The notes beneath the pieces were generated by a model that did no database searches, was not told the DNA's origin, and worked only from the letters and a program-made list of their open reading frames with translations. From Armatimonadetes bacterium UBA1398 (GTDB taxonomy: Bacteria > Armatimonadota > Zipacnadia > UBA1398), in NCBI GenBank assembly GCA_002305165.1, contig DBQI01000042.1:2451-21147 (forward strand): DNA of 18,697 bases, given 5' to 3'. Positions 1 through 7,692 of this stretch are shown here, one piece after another; within the stretch, counting starts at the first letter, position 1; every line of letters begins with the position of its first letter. Position numbers and translations under genes: made by a program.

Positions 1-59
1 CCTCCGCCTCAACCACGCCCAGGTTATTCGAAATCGCCCTGCGCATCACCTTCCTGGCC
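1..59 (-). repeat. Left inverted copy of the CRISPR-leader block
   Basis: The reverse complement of this stretch matches 11011-11069 at 57 of 59 positions; the two differences fall opposite 11034 and 11045. The match runs to the window edge, so it probably continues outside. It begins 33 bases past the cas1 stop and reads in the same direction as the cas operon. Because the right copy lies in the leader-like region of a CRISPR array, this copy is probably the start of a second leader whose array lies to the left. A short open frame crosses both copies, but both substitutions change the amino acid in it, which argues against a conserved peptide. Confidence 0.75.
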
Positions 60-92
60 GAAAAACGACTCGTAGTTACGGCGCAGGCCCCT

Positions 93-1094
93 CTACAGCC
101 TGATCTCGCACGGCCGGTAGGGCCGCTCGTCCCGCGTCGCGAGGAGCATCTCCCGCGCCTGCTGGTGCATGACCCGGCGCCACGAGGTGAGCCTCCCATC
201 CCGCCGCCGAATCAGAGCGGTCATGATCCGGTCATACTCCCGCACGAAGCGCCGGCACGCATCGGGCTTGAGGCGAACGCCGCGGGTCTCGTCGTCGTCG
301 GCGTCTGCCTCTTGAATGATGCGAAGGTTGAGGCACCTCAGCACCAGACGATCCACGACCGCTACGCGGAACTCCTCCATGAGGTCCAGGGCGAGCGCGG
401 GCCGGCCAGCGCGCTCCGCGTGGAGGAAGCCGACTTGGGCGTCGAGGCCCTGAGCATGGAGCTGGCCCTCGACCTCGCATCGGATCAACGAGTACCCCAA
501 GGAGAGAAGCGCGTTCGTCAGGTCCGTCGGGGGCCGCCGCACCCGTCCCGGGAAAGGCAATTCCGACCTGATGGCCGCGCGCAGGGCGTGGAAGTAGACG
601 GCCGCGCCCCGTCCCTCGATACCCCGCACCGCCTTCAGGTCCCCGCTCGCGCGCGCCGCGCGCCGCAGCCTGCCGATGACGTCCACTGCCTCGTCGAGAC
701 CCAGGTCCGGGTGATTGCGCCGGAGCCTGAGCAGCCACGCACGCGACGCCGTGAGCTTGGCCGAGACGACGGCGGCGGCGCTGGCGAGCACGAGGGCGGG
801 ATTCGCGGCCCAGCGGTACTGGGCCCTAAGCCGATGGGGGGGACCCAAGGGCGCCCGACCGCAGATCAGGCGAGCCTGGAATTGCCCCCTCCGGTCCAGG
901 AAGGCGAGCTGCACCTCATGCTTGGCCATCAGGGCGATCGCGGGGGTCGTGACGGTCACATCGCCGAAGACGAAGACACTCTCCAGGCTTCGGGCAGGGA
1001 CTCGGGCGAGCACCTTGTCCTCGCACACGACCCGGACTCGCTCGCCCACGCGCTGCACCACGGCGTCTTGGTCCGCCACGTAGAGGGTCGCCAT
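93..1094 (-). CDS. cas1: Cas1, CRISPR spacer integrase
   Basis: Cas1 is the metal-dependent integrase that, with Cas2, inserts new spacers at the leader end of an array. The 333-residue length is normal for the family. The expected acidic and histidine residues are visible: E160 in GIEGRGAAVYF, H225 in VGFLH, and D237 and E240/E241 in ALDLMEEFR. The N-terminal part (about 1-85) has the usual beta-rich pattern and the rest is the helical catalytic domain. The ATG at 1094 is preceded by AGGAGG (plus strand 1103-1108) eight bases away, which fixes the start. The cas6 stop lies inside this ribosome-binding site, so the genes are tightly linked. It is the last gene of the operon. No cas2 follows; a leader-like block starts within 35 bases. 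The enzyme looks intact. Confidence 0.95.
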   Translation of the reverse strand: MATLYVADQDAVVQRVGERVRVVCEDKVLARVPARSLESVFVFGDVTVTTPAIALMAKHEVQLAFLDRRGQFQARLICGRAPLGPPHRLRAQYRWAANPALVLASAAAVVSAKLTASRAWLLRLRRNHPDLGLDEAVDVIGRLRRAARASGDLKAVRGIEGRGAAVYFHALRAAIRSELPFPGRVRRPPTDLTNALLSLGYSLIRCEVEGQLHAQGLDAQVGFLHAERAGRPALALDLMEEFRVAVVDRLVLRCLNLRIIQEADADDDETRGVRLKPDACRRFVREYDRIMTALIRRRDGRLTSWRRVMHQQAREMLLATRDERPYRPCEIRL

Positions 1095-1106
1095 GCCGCC
1101 CGCCTC

Positions 1107-1964
1107 CTAGGGGCGCTCCAGGGCGTACCGCCCGAAGCCGAAGGCGGCGCTCTGGCCGATATGGGTGAGGCTCGCCGCCGCGACGAGGCGTGCCAGGTCG
1201 GGCCCCAGGGGCGGGAGGTGCAAGGCCGCCGAGACCACCGCACGCTTGCGCCGGTTCCATCCGAGGGCATCGCGCACCCACGAGAGCCGCCACCCGCGCC
1301 CCCCCACGGGCAGCGCCTCCGCATCGGACCGCAGCGTATCCATGGTCGCCGCAGGGGCTCGGCGGCCGCACACCGCCTCGAGCGCCTTACACGCGAACAC
1401 CGCAAGGGGGCCCACCGTCGCCGGCGGGCCGATCGCCACGCCTCGAGACTCCAGGATGGCGGGCGTCTCGAGCCGAAGGCGGGAGCCGGGGGCGGCGAGC
1501 CGCTCGGCATCCCCCAACGACGCCGCGCCGAGGGCGGCGGGCGTGCCGGGCGTCGCGGCGACGAGCTGCAGGAGGCCGTGGTTCAACTCCAGCTCGGTGC
1601 CCGCGGCCACGTAGGTGCGCGCGGCGACCTCGGCGGCCTCGCCGAACAGGGTGAGCCCGATGGTGAGCTCGTCCCCTGGGCGCAAGGCGAGGGGGGGCGC
1701 GTCGGTCACGAGGACGGAGGGGCGCTCACTCAGGCCGGGGGCCGAGGCGCGCTCGCCGTGCCACCCATGCACGACGTGGGCGTAGTGGCGCAGGTCCGCC
1801 GGCTGGCTGGCGTCATCAGCAATGGCCCCGAGCCGGCCCTTCAGCGCCCCCATGATGGCGTAGCCGGGGAATGACGGCGTTCGCACCGCCGACGTAGCCA
1901 CGTACCGCAGCCTCAGCCGCAGGCAGGGGACATTCAGGGCGTCGTCGAGCCACTCGCTAGGCAT
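1107..1964 (-). CDS. cas6: Cas6-family pre-crRNA processing endoribonuclease
   Basis: Cas6 cleaves the CRISPR transcript inside each repeat and leaves an 8-nucleotide 5' handle. The 285-residue protein has a RAMP layout: TPSFPGYAIMGALKGRLG (about 29-46) matches the N-terminal segment of the broad Cas6 family (the PF10040 type), and the C-terminal HIGQSAAFGFGRYALE carries the glycine-rich loop and the usual vHvGk-a-FGlGry ending. I cannot assign the catalytic histidine; several lie at RHYAHVVHGWHGE (about 59-71). The start at 1964 overlaps the end of the CARF-HD gene by eight bases. The array in this window has a GGGC/GCCC hairpin ending exactly eight bases before the repeat end, as a Cas6 substrate should. 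Another RAMP role is possible, but all six Cmr subunits are already accounted for, so Cas6 is the best reading. Confidence 0.85.
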   Translation of the reverse strand: MPSEWLDDALNVPCLRLRLRYVATSAVRTPSFPGYAIMGALKGRLGAIADDASQPADLRHYAHVVHGWHGERASAPGLSERPSVLVTDAPPLALRPGDELTIGLTLFGEAAEVAARTYVAAGTELELNHGLLQLVAATPGTPAALGAASLGDAERLAAPGSRLRLETPAILESRGVAIGPPATVGPLAVFACKALEAVCGRRAPAATMDTLRSDAEALPVGGRGWRLSWVRDALGWNRRKRAVVSAALHLPPLGPDLARLVAAASLTHIGQSAAFGFGRYALERP

Positions 1965-4041
1965 CGGAGGCTACCCAGTGGAAGGGCTTCTCGTCATCCC
2001 ACTGCCACCGGATGTGAACGCGCAGATCCAGACGCTTATCCAGGTACTTCGCCGCCTCGGACGTCACCTCCGCCTTCATCTCCTCACCGGCCGCCTCCTT
2101 CGCGGCGGCCCGCTCGCTCCCGTCGCACGGAAGCTCCTTGTCCTCCTCGATCACGACGGCGTAAGTCAGCACGTTATTGTCCAGCGTCGGCAGCAGCCGC
2201 ACCTCGCGCACCATCTGGTGCTTGAGGACATGGGGCTTCTGGCCATGTCGCATGGCCCACTCGTCATAGGCGCGCATCGCCTCGAGGGCGACGGCGGCCC
2301 CGGGCTCTGTGTCGGTGGCGAGTTTCGCGCGCACCGCACGGAAGAGGTCTGGGGAGACGGCGTCACTGCCATCCTGTGCCCACACCTGCAGTTGTCCCTG
2401 GAGCGTCGCCCAACCAGATCCGCTCAGATCGGCCGGCGTGTCGGGGAGCAGCCGCTGGGCACGCTTGCGCCAGGCCTCTCCATCGCGCGCGAGAACGTCG
2501 AGTACCTTGTCGGTGCTCGACGGCGGGCCGACGCGCCGGGTCTGGTTGTCGCAACTGTCGATGAGCCGGAGCAGCACAACGAGCTTGAGGAAGTCCACGT
2601 CCGGATGCTCTCCGGCCACGCACTCGGGCAGACATGCGGGCCAGCCGAGGGCCTTAGCCATGGCGTCCGTGGCGTACTTGCAGCCCTGGTCGAAGCCGCC
2701 CATACCCTTGCGGTGGTAGAGGGCGAGATAGCGGACCGTCTCGCTGAGATCCGCCTTCGGATCCCACGCCACCTCGGACGCGAGTTTCGCATCCCCGAGG
2801 CGCTCCCACGCGAGATAGTGGTGGTAGTTGCGGACCTCCTGGGGGAAGAGGGAGACGTCACGCACGTAGTCCAGGTTGTGGCCGCAGTCGTGGAGCAGCA
2901 GGGCCGCCAGGAGGCAGAACACCTCCTTGTCGGTGAGAACCTTCCGCTCCAGGAGGGGGCGAAGCGCTACCTGGGCGAAGTCGATGAGGGCGTGGTGGTG
3001 GCGGCTCGCGTGCTCGACCGACATCGGGGCCTTGTCGGCCTGCCAGATCTGCGGTCCCACATCGACGATCCGCCCCAGCCGCTCTCGGTAGTTCTGGGCG
3101 CCATCACCGGGGAGGAGATCCTCGATCACCGCCTGGGTCGCATACTGGAAGGGGTCCTGGCCGCGCAGCGCCTCGTACTCGTCCTTCAGCACCACGCCGA
3201 AGGGGGTCATGGCGCCGTTCTCGCCGATCACCACCCGCATCCGAGGATCGAGGCGGGGGCGGTAGGCCAGGGGATGCCTTTCGGCGGCATGCAGCAGGTT
3301 GGCCTGCCGCTGCCAGAGCCCGAAGTCCAGGCCGACGGGGAACTGGGGGAGGGTGATGATGTGCGGCGTGGACTCGAAGAGGTAGTGGAACTCGACATTC
3401 GGGATGAACAGACCCGCCACAGTGCTGAAAGGGACCGCGCCCTTGAAACCGCCCGTGAGGTTGATCACGACCCTCTCGTAGCCATGGTTGGGCGGCGCGA
3501 GTTCGTGGATCTTCTCGATGAGATGCGGGACGCCCTCGTTCTGGAAGCGTTCCTTGTCCGTGGCCGTCAGGCCCTCGATGGGGTGGCGCTCGATGCACTT
3601 CACCCGCTTCAGGGCGGCCGGCCAGCGCGCCGGGCAGGCGCCCCTCTCGGCCTCCAGATACCTCTGGATGGCCTGGGCGCAGTGCATGCCTAGGCGGGGC
3701 TCATCGTCCGAGGCGAGGAGGTGTATATGCATCTCAGGCATCGACTCGCCCGCCTCGCTCACACGCTTCAGCTCGAGCCAGAGGTAGCTCAGCTCCTGGG
3801 GGAGGCGGTCCCGTGCGCTGTTGCCTGCCCCCGGCGGACGGAGGCCGACCTCGGCAGCGGGGGCGAGCTGTCGCAGAAGCTGAACCGTGCGCTCTACCTC
3901 CGGCTCCGCCCACTTGGCTCGGTCCTGCTCGAACTGCTGGTTCAGCGCCGCGACCGCGTCGTCGTTCCTGGATTGCCCGTCCGATCCAGTGTTACTGGCC
4001 AGGGACGTGCCGCATATCAGTAGGTAGAGCCTCTCGCTCAA
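1957..4041 (-). CDS. CARF-HD fusion: candidate cyclic-oligoadenylate-responsive effector
   Basis: I do not recognise a named gene with this architecture. Residues 1-240 look like a CARF sensor of the APE2256/Csm6/Card1 type: it opens with LYLLICGTSL and has the signature INLTGGFK (193-200) followed by a hydrophobic segment. Residues about 340-500 form an HD phosphohydrolase domain with candidate metal ligands H348-H350, H384-D385 (LLLHDCGH), H407/H408, H443 (LYHRK) and D495 (RLID). About 600-694 is an uncharacterised alpha/beta tail with charged helices. The frame stays open upstream to 4401, but that part overlaps cmr6 and is low-complexity Arg/Gly/Pro. I place the start at TTG 4039-4041, because it is preceded by AAGAAGG and overlaps the cmr6 stop (TTGA). 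CARF domains bind cyclic oligoadenylate made by Cas10; the HD domain would then be an activated nuclease or phosphodiesterase. Activity and ligand are inferred. Confidence 0.82.
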   Translation of the reverse strand: MSERLYLLICGTSLASNTGSDGQSRNDDAVAALNQQFEQDRAKWAEPEVERTVQLLRQLAPAAEVGLRPPGAGNSARDRLPQELSYLWLELKRVSEAGESMPEMHIHLLASDDEPRLGMHCAQAIQRYLEAERGACPARWPAALKRVKCIERHPIEGLTATDKERFQNEGVPHLIEKIHELAPPNHGYERVVINLTGGFKGAVPFSTVAGLFIPNVEFHYLFESTPHIITLPQFPVGLDFGLWQRQANLLHAAERHPLAYRPRLDPRMRVVIGENGAMTPFGVVLKDEYEALRGQDPFQYATQAVIEDLLPGDGAQNYRERLGRIVDVGPQIWQADKAPMSVEHASRHHHALIDFAQVALRPLLERKVLTDKEVFCLLAALLLHDCGHNLDYVRDVSLFPQEVRNYHHYLAWERLGDAKLASEVAWDPKADLSETVRYLALYHRKGMGGFDQGCKYATDAMAKALGWPACLPECVAGEHPDVDFLKLVVLLRLIDSCDNQTRRVGPPSSTDKVLDVLARDGEAWRKRAQRLLPDTPADLSGSGWATLQGQLQVWAQDGSDAVSPDLFRAVRAKLATDTEPGAAVALEAMRAYDEWAMRHGQKPHVLKHQMVREVRLLPTLDNNVLTYAVVIEEDKELPCDGSERAAAKEAAGEEMKAEVTSEAAKYLDKRLDLRVHIRWQWDDEKPFHWVASDA

Positions 4042-5096
4042 TGCTGCGCCTTCTTTGCCAACCACGTTCGCACCGAGCCGGCGACCTCGACATGGTTCGC
4101 GTCGAGCCAGGCGAGGACCGCCTGGCGGAGGGCGTCCTTCTCCGGCTCGAGGGCGCCGGCGCCCTTCAAGAGGCACCGCAGGGAGCCCTCCACATCGGCA
4201 TTCCCTGTGGCACGCTCCCCATCGGCGGCAGCCTCCTGTATGGACTTCCACACCTCCGGCGCCAGGCCCTCCGGGGGCCCTTGGTCCGGCGCAGGCGCGT
4301 CCTTCTTCTCCGGCGGCTTGATCACGACATCCTCGAAGTACCCATAGCCCACGGCCGTCTTCGCGCCTGCCCCGAGGTCCATCAGTGCATGGCGCAGCCA
4401 CTTCATGGCCGTGTGGGCGTCGTTGGGCGCGACGCGGTCGGTCGGGGCGACGCGGTCGGTCGGGGCGACGCCGAAGCGGAAAGGCGTACCTGGGGCGACG
4501 GTGAGGAAGTAGGTCATGTTCGGCTCGTCCCAGTCCCCGGGGATCTCCGGGCTGGAGCTACCGTAGTAGTCCCTGTGATGGCAGTTGACGATATCGAGTT
4601 CGAGGGTGGGCTTGGTCGCGGGCCAGGCGTCGAGGAAGATGACGGATCCCGGCTTCAGCGCCGAGGCGGCGCCGTCACCGCTGGGCTGCTCGGAGCCGAG
4701 GATCCGCTCCACGTCGCCTGGGTCTTGGGGGCAGTGGAAGGTGGCCCACGCCCGAGTGAGGCCTTTCAGGCCGCTCCCCGGCAGGTACGGGAAGCCGTGG
4801 ACGGGGTGGAGGCACATCGCCGCGTTCTCCACCGAGGTGGCCCGGCTCAGGTGCAGGGCCAGCCGCCACACGGTGGACCCCCTGGCCTTCCACGCGCCGA
4901 GGGCGTCGGCCAGGTCGGTCCAGGCGCCCAAGGGAACGACGTGTGGTGCGTTGTGCCTCTTGATCACGGCATCGAGGTGCTCGCGCTGGTCCTTGCTGTC
5001 CCAAGCGCCCGGGGCAGCCCACTTGTCCAGAAAAAGCCCAGGGTGCGAGACCATATTCCTCCAAGCCTCGCAGCTACTGGGTAGCATCAGCGGCAT
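4038..5096 (-). CDS. cmr6: Cmr6, type III-B RAMP subunit
   Basis: Cmr6 caps the 3' end of the crRNA in the Cmr complex. The 352-residue product has the family hallmark GFPYLPGSGLKGLTRAW (101-117) and a glycine-rich loop LGAGAKTAVGYGYF (241-254). I chose ATG 5096 rather than more upstream starts because AGGAGG lies six bases before it; it overlaps the end of cmr5 by 23 bases. A second candidate, ATG 5054, has GGAGG only three bases away. Two oddities: a short tandem peptide repeat, V-A-P-T-D-R (210-226), just before the glycine loop, and a C-terminal extension (about 260-352) consisting of a Pro/Lys linker plus a predicted helical module that I do not recognise from ordinary Cmr6. The stop codon overlaps the TTG start of the CARF-HD gene. 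Confidence 0.9.
   Translation of the reverse strand: MPLMLPSSCEAWRNMVSHPGLFLDKWAAPGAWDSKDQREHLDAVIKRHNAPHVVPLGAWTDLADALGAWKARGSTVWRLALHLSRATSVENAAMCLHPVHGFPYLPGSGLKGLTRAWATFHCPQDPGDVERILGSEQPSGDGAASALKPGSVIFLDAWPATKPTLELDIVNCHHRDYYGSSSPEIPGDWDEPNMTYFLTVAPGTPFRFGVAPTDRVAPTDRVAPNDAHTAMKWLRHALMDLGAGAKTAVGYGYFEDVVIKPPEKKDAPAPDQGPPEGLAPEVWKSIQEAAADGERATGNADVEGSLRCLLKGAGALEPEKDALRQAVLAWLDANHVEVAGSVRTWLAKKAQH
4431..4470. repeat. 18-bp in-frame tandem repeat inside cmr6
   Basis: The unit starting GACGCGGTCGGTCGGGGC occurs at 4431-4448 and again, identical, at 4449-4466, with the start of a third copy after that. The unit length is a multiple of three, so cmr6 stays open and encodes V-A-P-T-D-R twice plus a partial third copy. 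This looks like a recent slippage expansion in a surface loop. Confidence 0.9.
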
Positions 5097-5532
5097 CGGG
5101 GTCCTCCTCTGCAGCGGCGTCCTCGTCGGGCTCCACGCCTGCGCCCTCCAGGAAGCGCGCCAGCCAGGCGATGTTCGCCAGCGCCTCATCGGCGATGAGG
5201 GCGTAGCCGTGCATGTCGCCCCCGATCACCGTCTGGATGAGCCGATGGGCGGCGTCGTCGATGTTGCCGGCAGCCTGGGGCGGGAGCCGTCGCATCACCA
5301 GGTAGGCGATGTCGTTGGCCGCGTCCTTGGGCTCAGCGCCCTTGCGCGAGACCAGGAAGGTCAGGGCCATCGCAGGGCCGGACGCGTAGATGCGGGCGGC
5401 CGTCTTCTTCAGGGCCGCGAGGTGCTTCTTCGCGCCGCCGCGCGCGCGCCACTGGGACGGATCGTCGCCAAACCGGCTGACGAGTCGGTTCCAGCAGTCC
5501 TGGGCACGCAGCTGCTCACTGCTTCGCGGCAT
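5074..5532 (-). CDS. cmr5: Cmr5, small helical subunit of the type III-B complex
   Basis: Cmr5 forms the inner filament of the Cmr complex alongside Cmr4 and contacts target RNA. The 152-residue, mostly helical, basic N-terminal part (RAQDCWNRLV, then a Lys/Arg-rich stretch) and the position between cmr4 and cmr6 support the call; no catalytic motif is expected. The last 20 residues are very acidic (repeated Glu/Asp/Ala), a tail not typical of the subunit. I use ATG 5532, which overlaps cmr4 by 17 bases. No good ribosome-binding site is seen; GTG 5538 just upstream is an alternative, and the low-complexity stretch before that is unlikely to be translated. The call rests partly on gene order. 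Confidence 0.83.
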   Translation of the reverse strand: MPRSSEQLRAQDCWNRLVSRFGDDPSQWRARGGAKKHLAALKKTAARIYASGPAMALTFLVSRKGAEPKDAANDIAYLVMRRLPPQAAGNIDDAAHRLIQTVIGGDMHGYALIADEALANIAWLARFLEGAGVEPDEDAAAEEDPDAADATQ

Positions 5533-6574
5533 CTTCACACACCGCCATTCCGGCCCAGCACAGGCCCTTGCCGGTGGTCTCATCCCCGCCGATCTGGAGC
5601 ACGGGGCTCGCCTGCACGGAGGTCTGGACGAGGTTGAGGACGTCGTCCGCCAGCGGCAACAGAACCGAGTACATCACCGATTCCGGCGGCAGCATCTCCT
5701 GGTTGAAGAGGAACCCCTTCACCACAACCTTCTGCGAGGGTTCGAGAGCCACCCGGGTGATGATCTCGACGCAGTAGCGGGTTAGGTACGTGAAGGTGTC
5801 GTCATCGACGACGACGAGCCGCTTCCTCAGTTCGTCCGCGTCGGTCTTCGGCACGCACTCCGCAAGCCACCCCGCGAGGGCCAGGCAGAGATCGCCGTCC
5901 TCCTTTTGGACCGAGGGCGTCAGCACGAACTCCTCGACCACGATCCGCCCGTCATTGTTCCGGGTCACCACCAGATCCTTGCCCGCGCACCAGGCGTGGC
6001 CGGCGGCGGGCGCGCCCGTCCACTCGATGCCCAGGGAGGCGCGGCACATTTCCAGATCGTACTTGAGCCGCTGGAGCACCGAGGGGCAGGTCACCCACGC
6101 GAACCCCCCCTTGGCCGACCGCACGGGGAACAGGAGGATGCGCGCGTCGGTGACGACGAGGTTGCCCTCTGAGAGGGGCTGCCCGGTGGACTGATTGGCC
6201 CGCACCCCGGCCCCGTTGCCCTCCGCGCCTTCCGCCTGCTGCCCGGTGGACTGGTTGGCCTGCGCCCCGGCCCCGTCGCCCTCCGCGGCTTCCGCCTGCT
6301 TCGCGGAGGAACCGAAAACCTTCACAACATCCAGATCGTGATCCGCTGCCTTCAAAAGCTCTTCCCACCGCCGCGTGTCACCTCCGTCGCGCATCTCCTC
6401 CGCGCGCTGCCGCCGCAGCGCCGCGCGGAGCACCCCCTTCACGCCCGTCGCCTGGAACATCGGCCACCCCGTGTGGCGCTCGCGCTGGATGGGGAGGTCG
6501 ATGGCCCCGATCCCTGCGCCGGTGCCCGCATGGACCGAGGTCTGAGCCTTGAGGAAGAGCAGAGCGCCTTTCAT
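5516..6574 (-). CDS. cmr4: Cmr4, RNA-cleaving backbone subunit of type III-B
   Basis: Cmr4 forms the repeated backbone and cuts target RNA at six-nucleotide intervals. The diagnostic HAGTGAGIGAIDLPIQRERH (15-34) is present with the catalytic-type Asp at D26, followed by GVKGVLRAALRRQ (44-56) and the conserved DARILLFPVRS (143-153). ATG 6574 forms an ATGA overlap with the cmr3 stop; an in-frame GTG at 6583 would add three residues. An oddity is a 20-residue unit repeated twice in tandem (residues 93-132), from a 60-bp DNA duplication. It sits between VFGSS and DARILLF, where family members usually have a short loop. The protein otherwise looks intact and should be active. Confidence 0.95.
   Translation of the reverse strand: MKGALLFLKAQTSVHAGTGAGIGAIDLPIQRERHTGWPMFQATGVKGVLRAALRRQRAEEMRDGGDTRRWEELLKAADHDLDVVKVFGSSAKQAEAAEGDGAGAQANQSTGQQAEGAEGNGAGVRANQSTGQPLSEGNLVVTDARILLFPVRSAKGGFAWVTCPSVLQRLKYDLEMCRASLGIEWTGAPAAGHAWCAGKDLVVTRNNDGRIVVEEFVLTPSVQKEDGDLCLALAGWLAECVPKTDADELRKRLVVVDDDTFTYLTRYCVEIITRVALEPSQKVVVKGFLFNQEMLPPESVMYSVLLPLADDVLNLVQTSVQASPVLQIGGDETTGKGLCWAGMAVCEDAAKQ
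6181..6300. repeat. 60-bp tandem duplication inside cmr4
   Basis: Positions 6181-6240 and 6241-6300 are adjacent direct copies that agree at 55 of 60 bases. The unit is a multiple of three, so the frame is kept and each copy encodes a 20-residue segment rich in Ala, Gly, Glu and Gln that ends in ANQSTGQ. Some of the five differences are synonymous and some are not, so the duplication is not brand new. Confidence 0.95.
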
Positions 6575-7692
6575 GCTGTCCACGTCCCTTTCAGCGCGAC
6601 TCCCCAGCCGGCGTCGCGGTCGGCTGGCTCGTCACTGAGGCAGTCGTTGTCGAGTGCGGGCGCGTCGCCCTTGAGGTAGTACACGGCTCCGGCGCGGACC
6701 GCCCATCGCGAAGGCTCGGGCCGCCGACGAGCCAGGTTCCAGCCCGAGAAGGCCAGGGGTCGGTCCGTCGCCGCGGCGGCCAGCGTGTCGCTGAGGGCGG
6801 CGGGCAGCCACCCCCGGCCGAAGCACCCCGGGGTTGCCAGGTAGAGAAGGGGCTGACTCCCCTCCGCATGGGCCTCCGCCTGGGCCTCCGGGTGGGGCGC
6901 CCATTTCCGCCGCTCGATGGACACCGCCCGCTTCTCCCCGCCCAGGCGCAGCCAGGGCCACTCCTGCAGCGCCTTCTTGATCTGGCTTTCGTTATCGTCG
7001 GGATAGGAGAGGTCGACGCGGATGGCCCAGTCCCGCTGCAGCCGGGTGAACACCGCTGAGTAGAGCGCGCTCTCCTCGACGGTCCCGCGCATCGCGTCGA
7101 TGGTGATCCCGGTGCGCGTCTCCGCGGCGCGCACCTGTTCCGAGGTGATCAGGTCCCGCGCGGGGGGCAAGGTGCCGCCGCTCAGGAACCCCTTGAGCTG
7201 CGGTTCTCTCATCCAGGCCGGGCCATCCAGGGGCTCCCACTCCGCATCACCGGGCAGCCCCAACGGCTGGAGGAGGCTGGGCGATCCGGGCGGTGGCTCC
7301 CAACCAGGGACCGCGGCCTTATCGAGGGGTACCAGCCGCGCCAGGGAGCTCGGGCTGGACCGGAGCTTCACCAGGGATGCGGGCGCGGCGTAGTAGGTCT
7401 GCCCGAACTTCCAGAGGAAGGGCCCGGTACAGCGGACCGAGCCAATCCACCGATGCTCAGCGGGCAACGCGTTGCTGACGTTCAGCCGGCCACCCTGCGC
7501 CTGGGCCTTCGTGCGGAACGCATCAAAGTCGACCCCGTGAGCGGTCATCAACCACGCCCGGAGGGCCCCGAGGAGCGTCCGAGGCGTCGGCGCGTGCTCG
7601 CTCACCGCCCGGCCACCACCGAGGGCGAAGGGTCGGGAGTCCCGAAACATGAGGACATCGGCGGGACGGAGGATCAGGGATGCACTAGCCAT
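6571..7692 (-). CDS. cmr3: Cmr3, type III-B RAMP subunit
   Basis: Cmr3 pairs with Cmr2 (Cas10) at the foot of the complex and binds the 5' handle of the crRNA. The 373-residue product starts with the family pattern ILRPADVLMFRDSRPF followed by PTPRTLLGALRAWL (about 7-50), as in other Cmr3 proteins, and the length is normal. The ATG at 7692 overlaps the end of cmr2 by eight bases and has a GGGGTGG ribosome-binding site upstream; the longer frame start at 7725 would lie inside cmr2 and is not needed. The gene ends in an ATGA overlap with cmr4, which implies coupled translation. Confidence 0.93.
   Translation of the reverse strand: MASASLILRPADVLMFRDSRPFALGGGRAVSEHAPTPRTLLGALRAWLMTAHGVDFDAFRTKAQAQGGRLNVSNALPAEHRWIGSVRCTGPFLWKFGQTYYAAPASLVKLRSSPSSLARLVPLDKAAVPGWEPPPGSPSLLQPLGLPGDAEWEPLDGPAWMREPQLKGFLSGGTLPPARDLITSEQVRAAETRTGITIDAMRGTVEESALYSAVFTRLQRDWAIRVDLSYPDDNESQIKKALQEWPWLRLGGEKRAVSIERRKWAPHPEAQAEAHAEGSQPLLYLATPGCFGRGWLPAALSDTLAAAATDRPLAFSGWNLARRRPEPSRWAVRAGAVYYLKGDAPALDNDCLSDEPADRDAGWGVALKGTWTA

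Noticed and set aside
165..1874. Long plus-strand open frame opposite cas1 and cas6
   Set aside because: It is a high-GC antisense shadow: cas1 and cas6 on the other strand have clear family motifs, and this frame has none.
1978..3693. Long plus-strand open frame opposite the CARF-HD gene
   Set aside because: Shadow of the minus-strand gene, which carries the CARF and HD motifs; no recognisable domain here.
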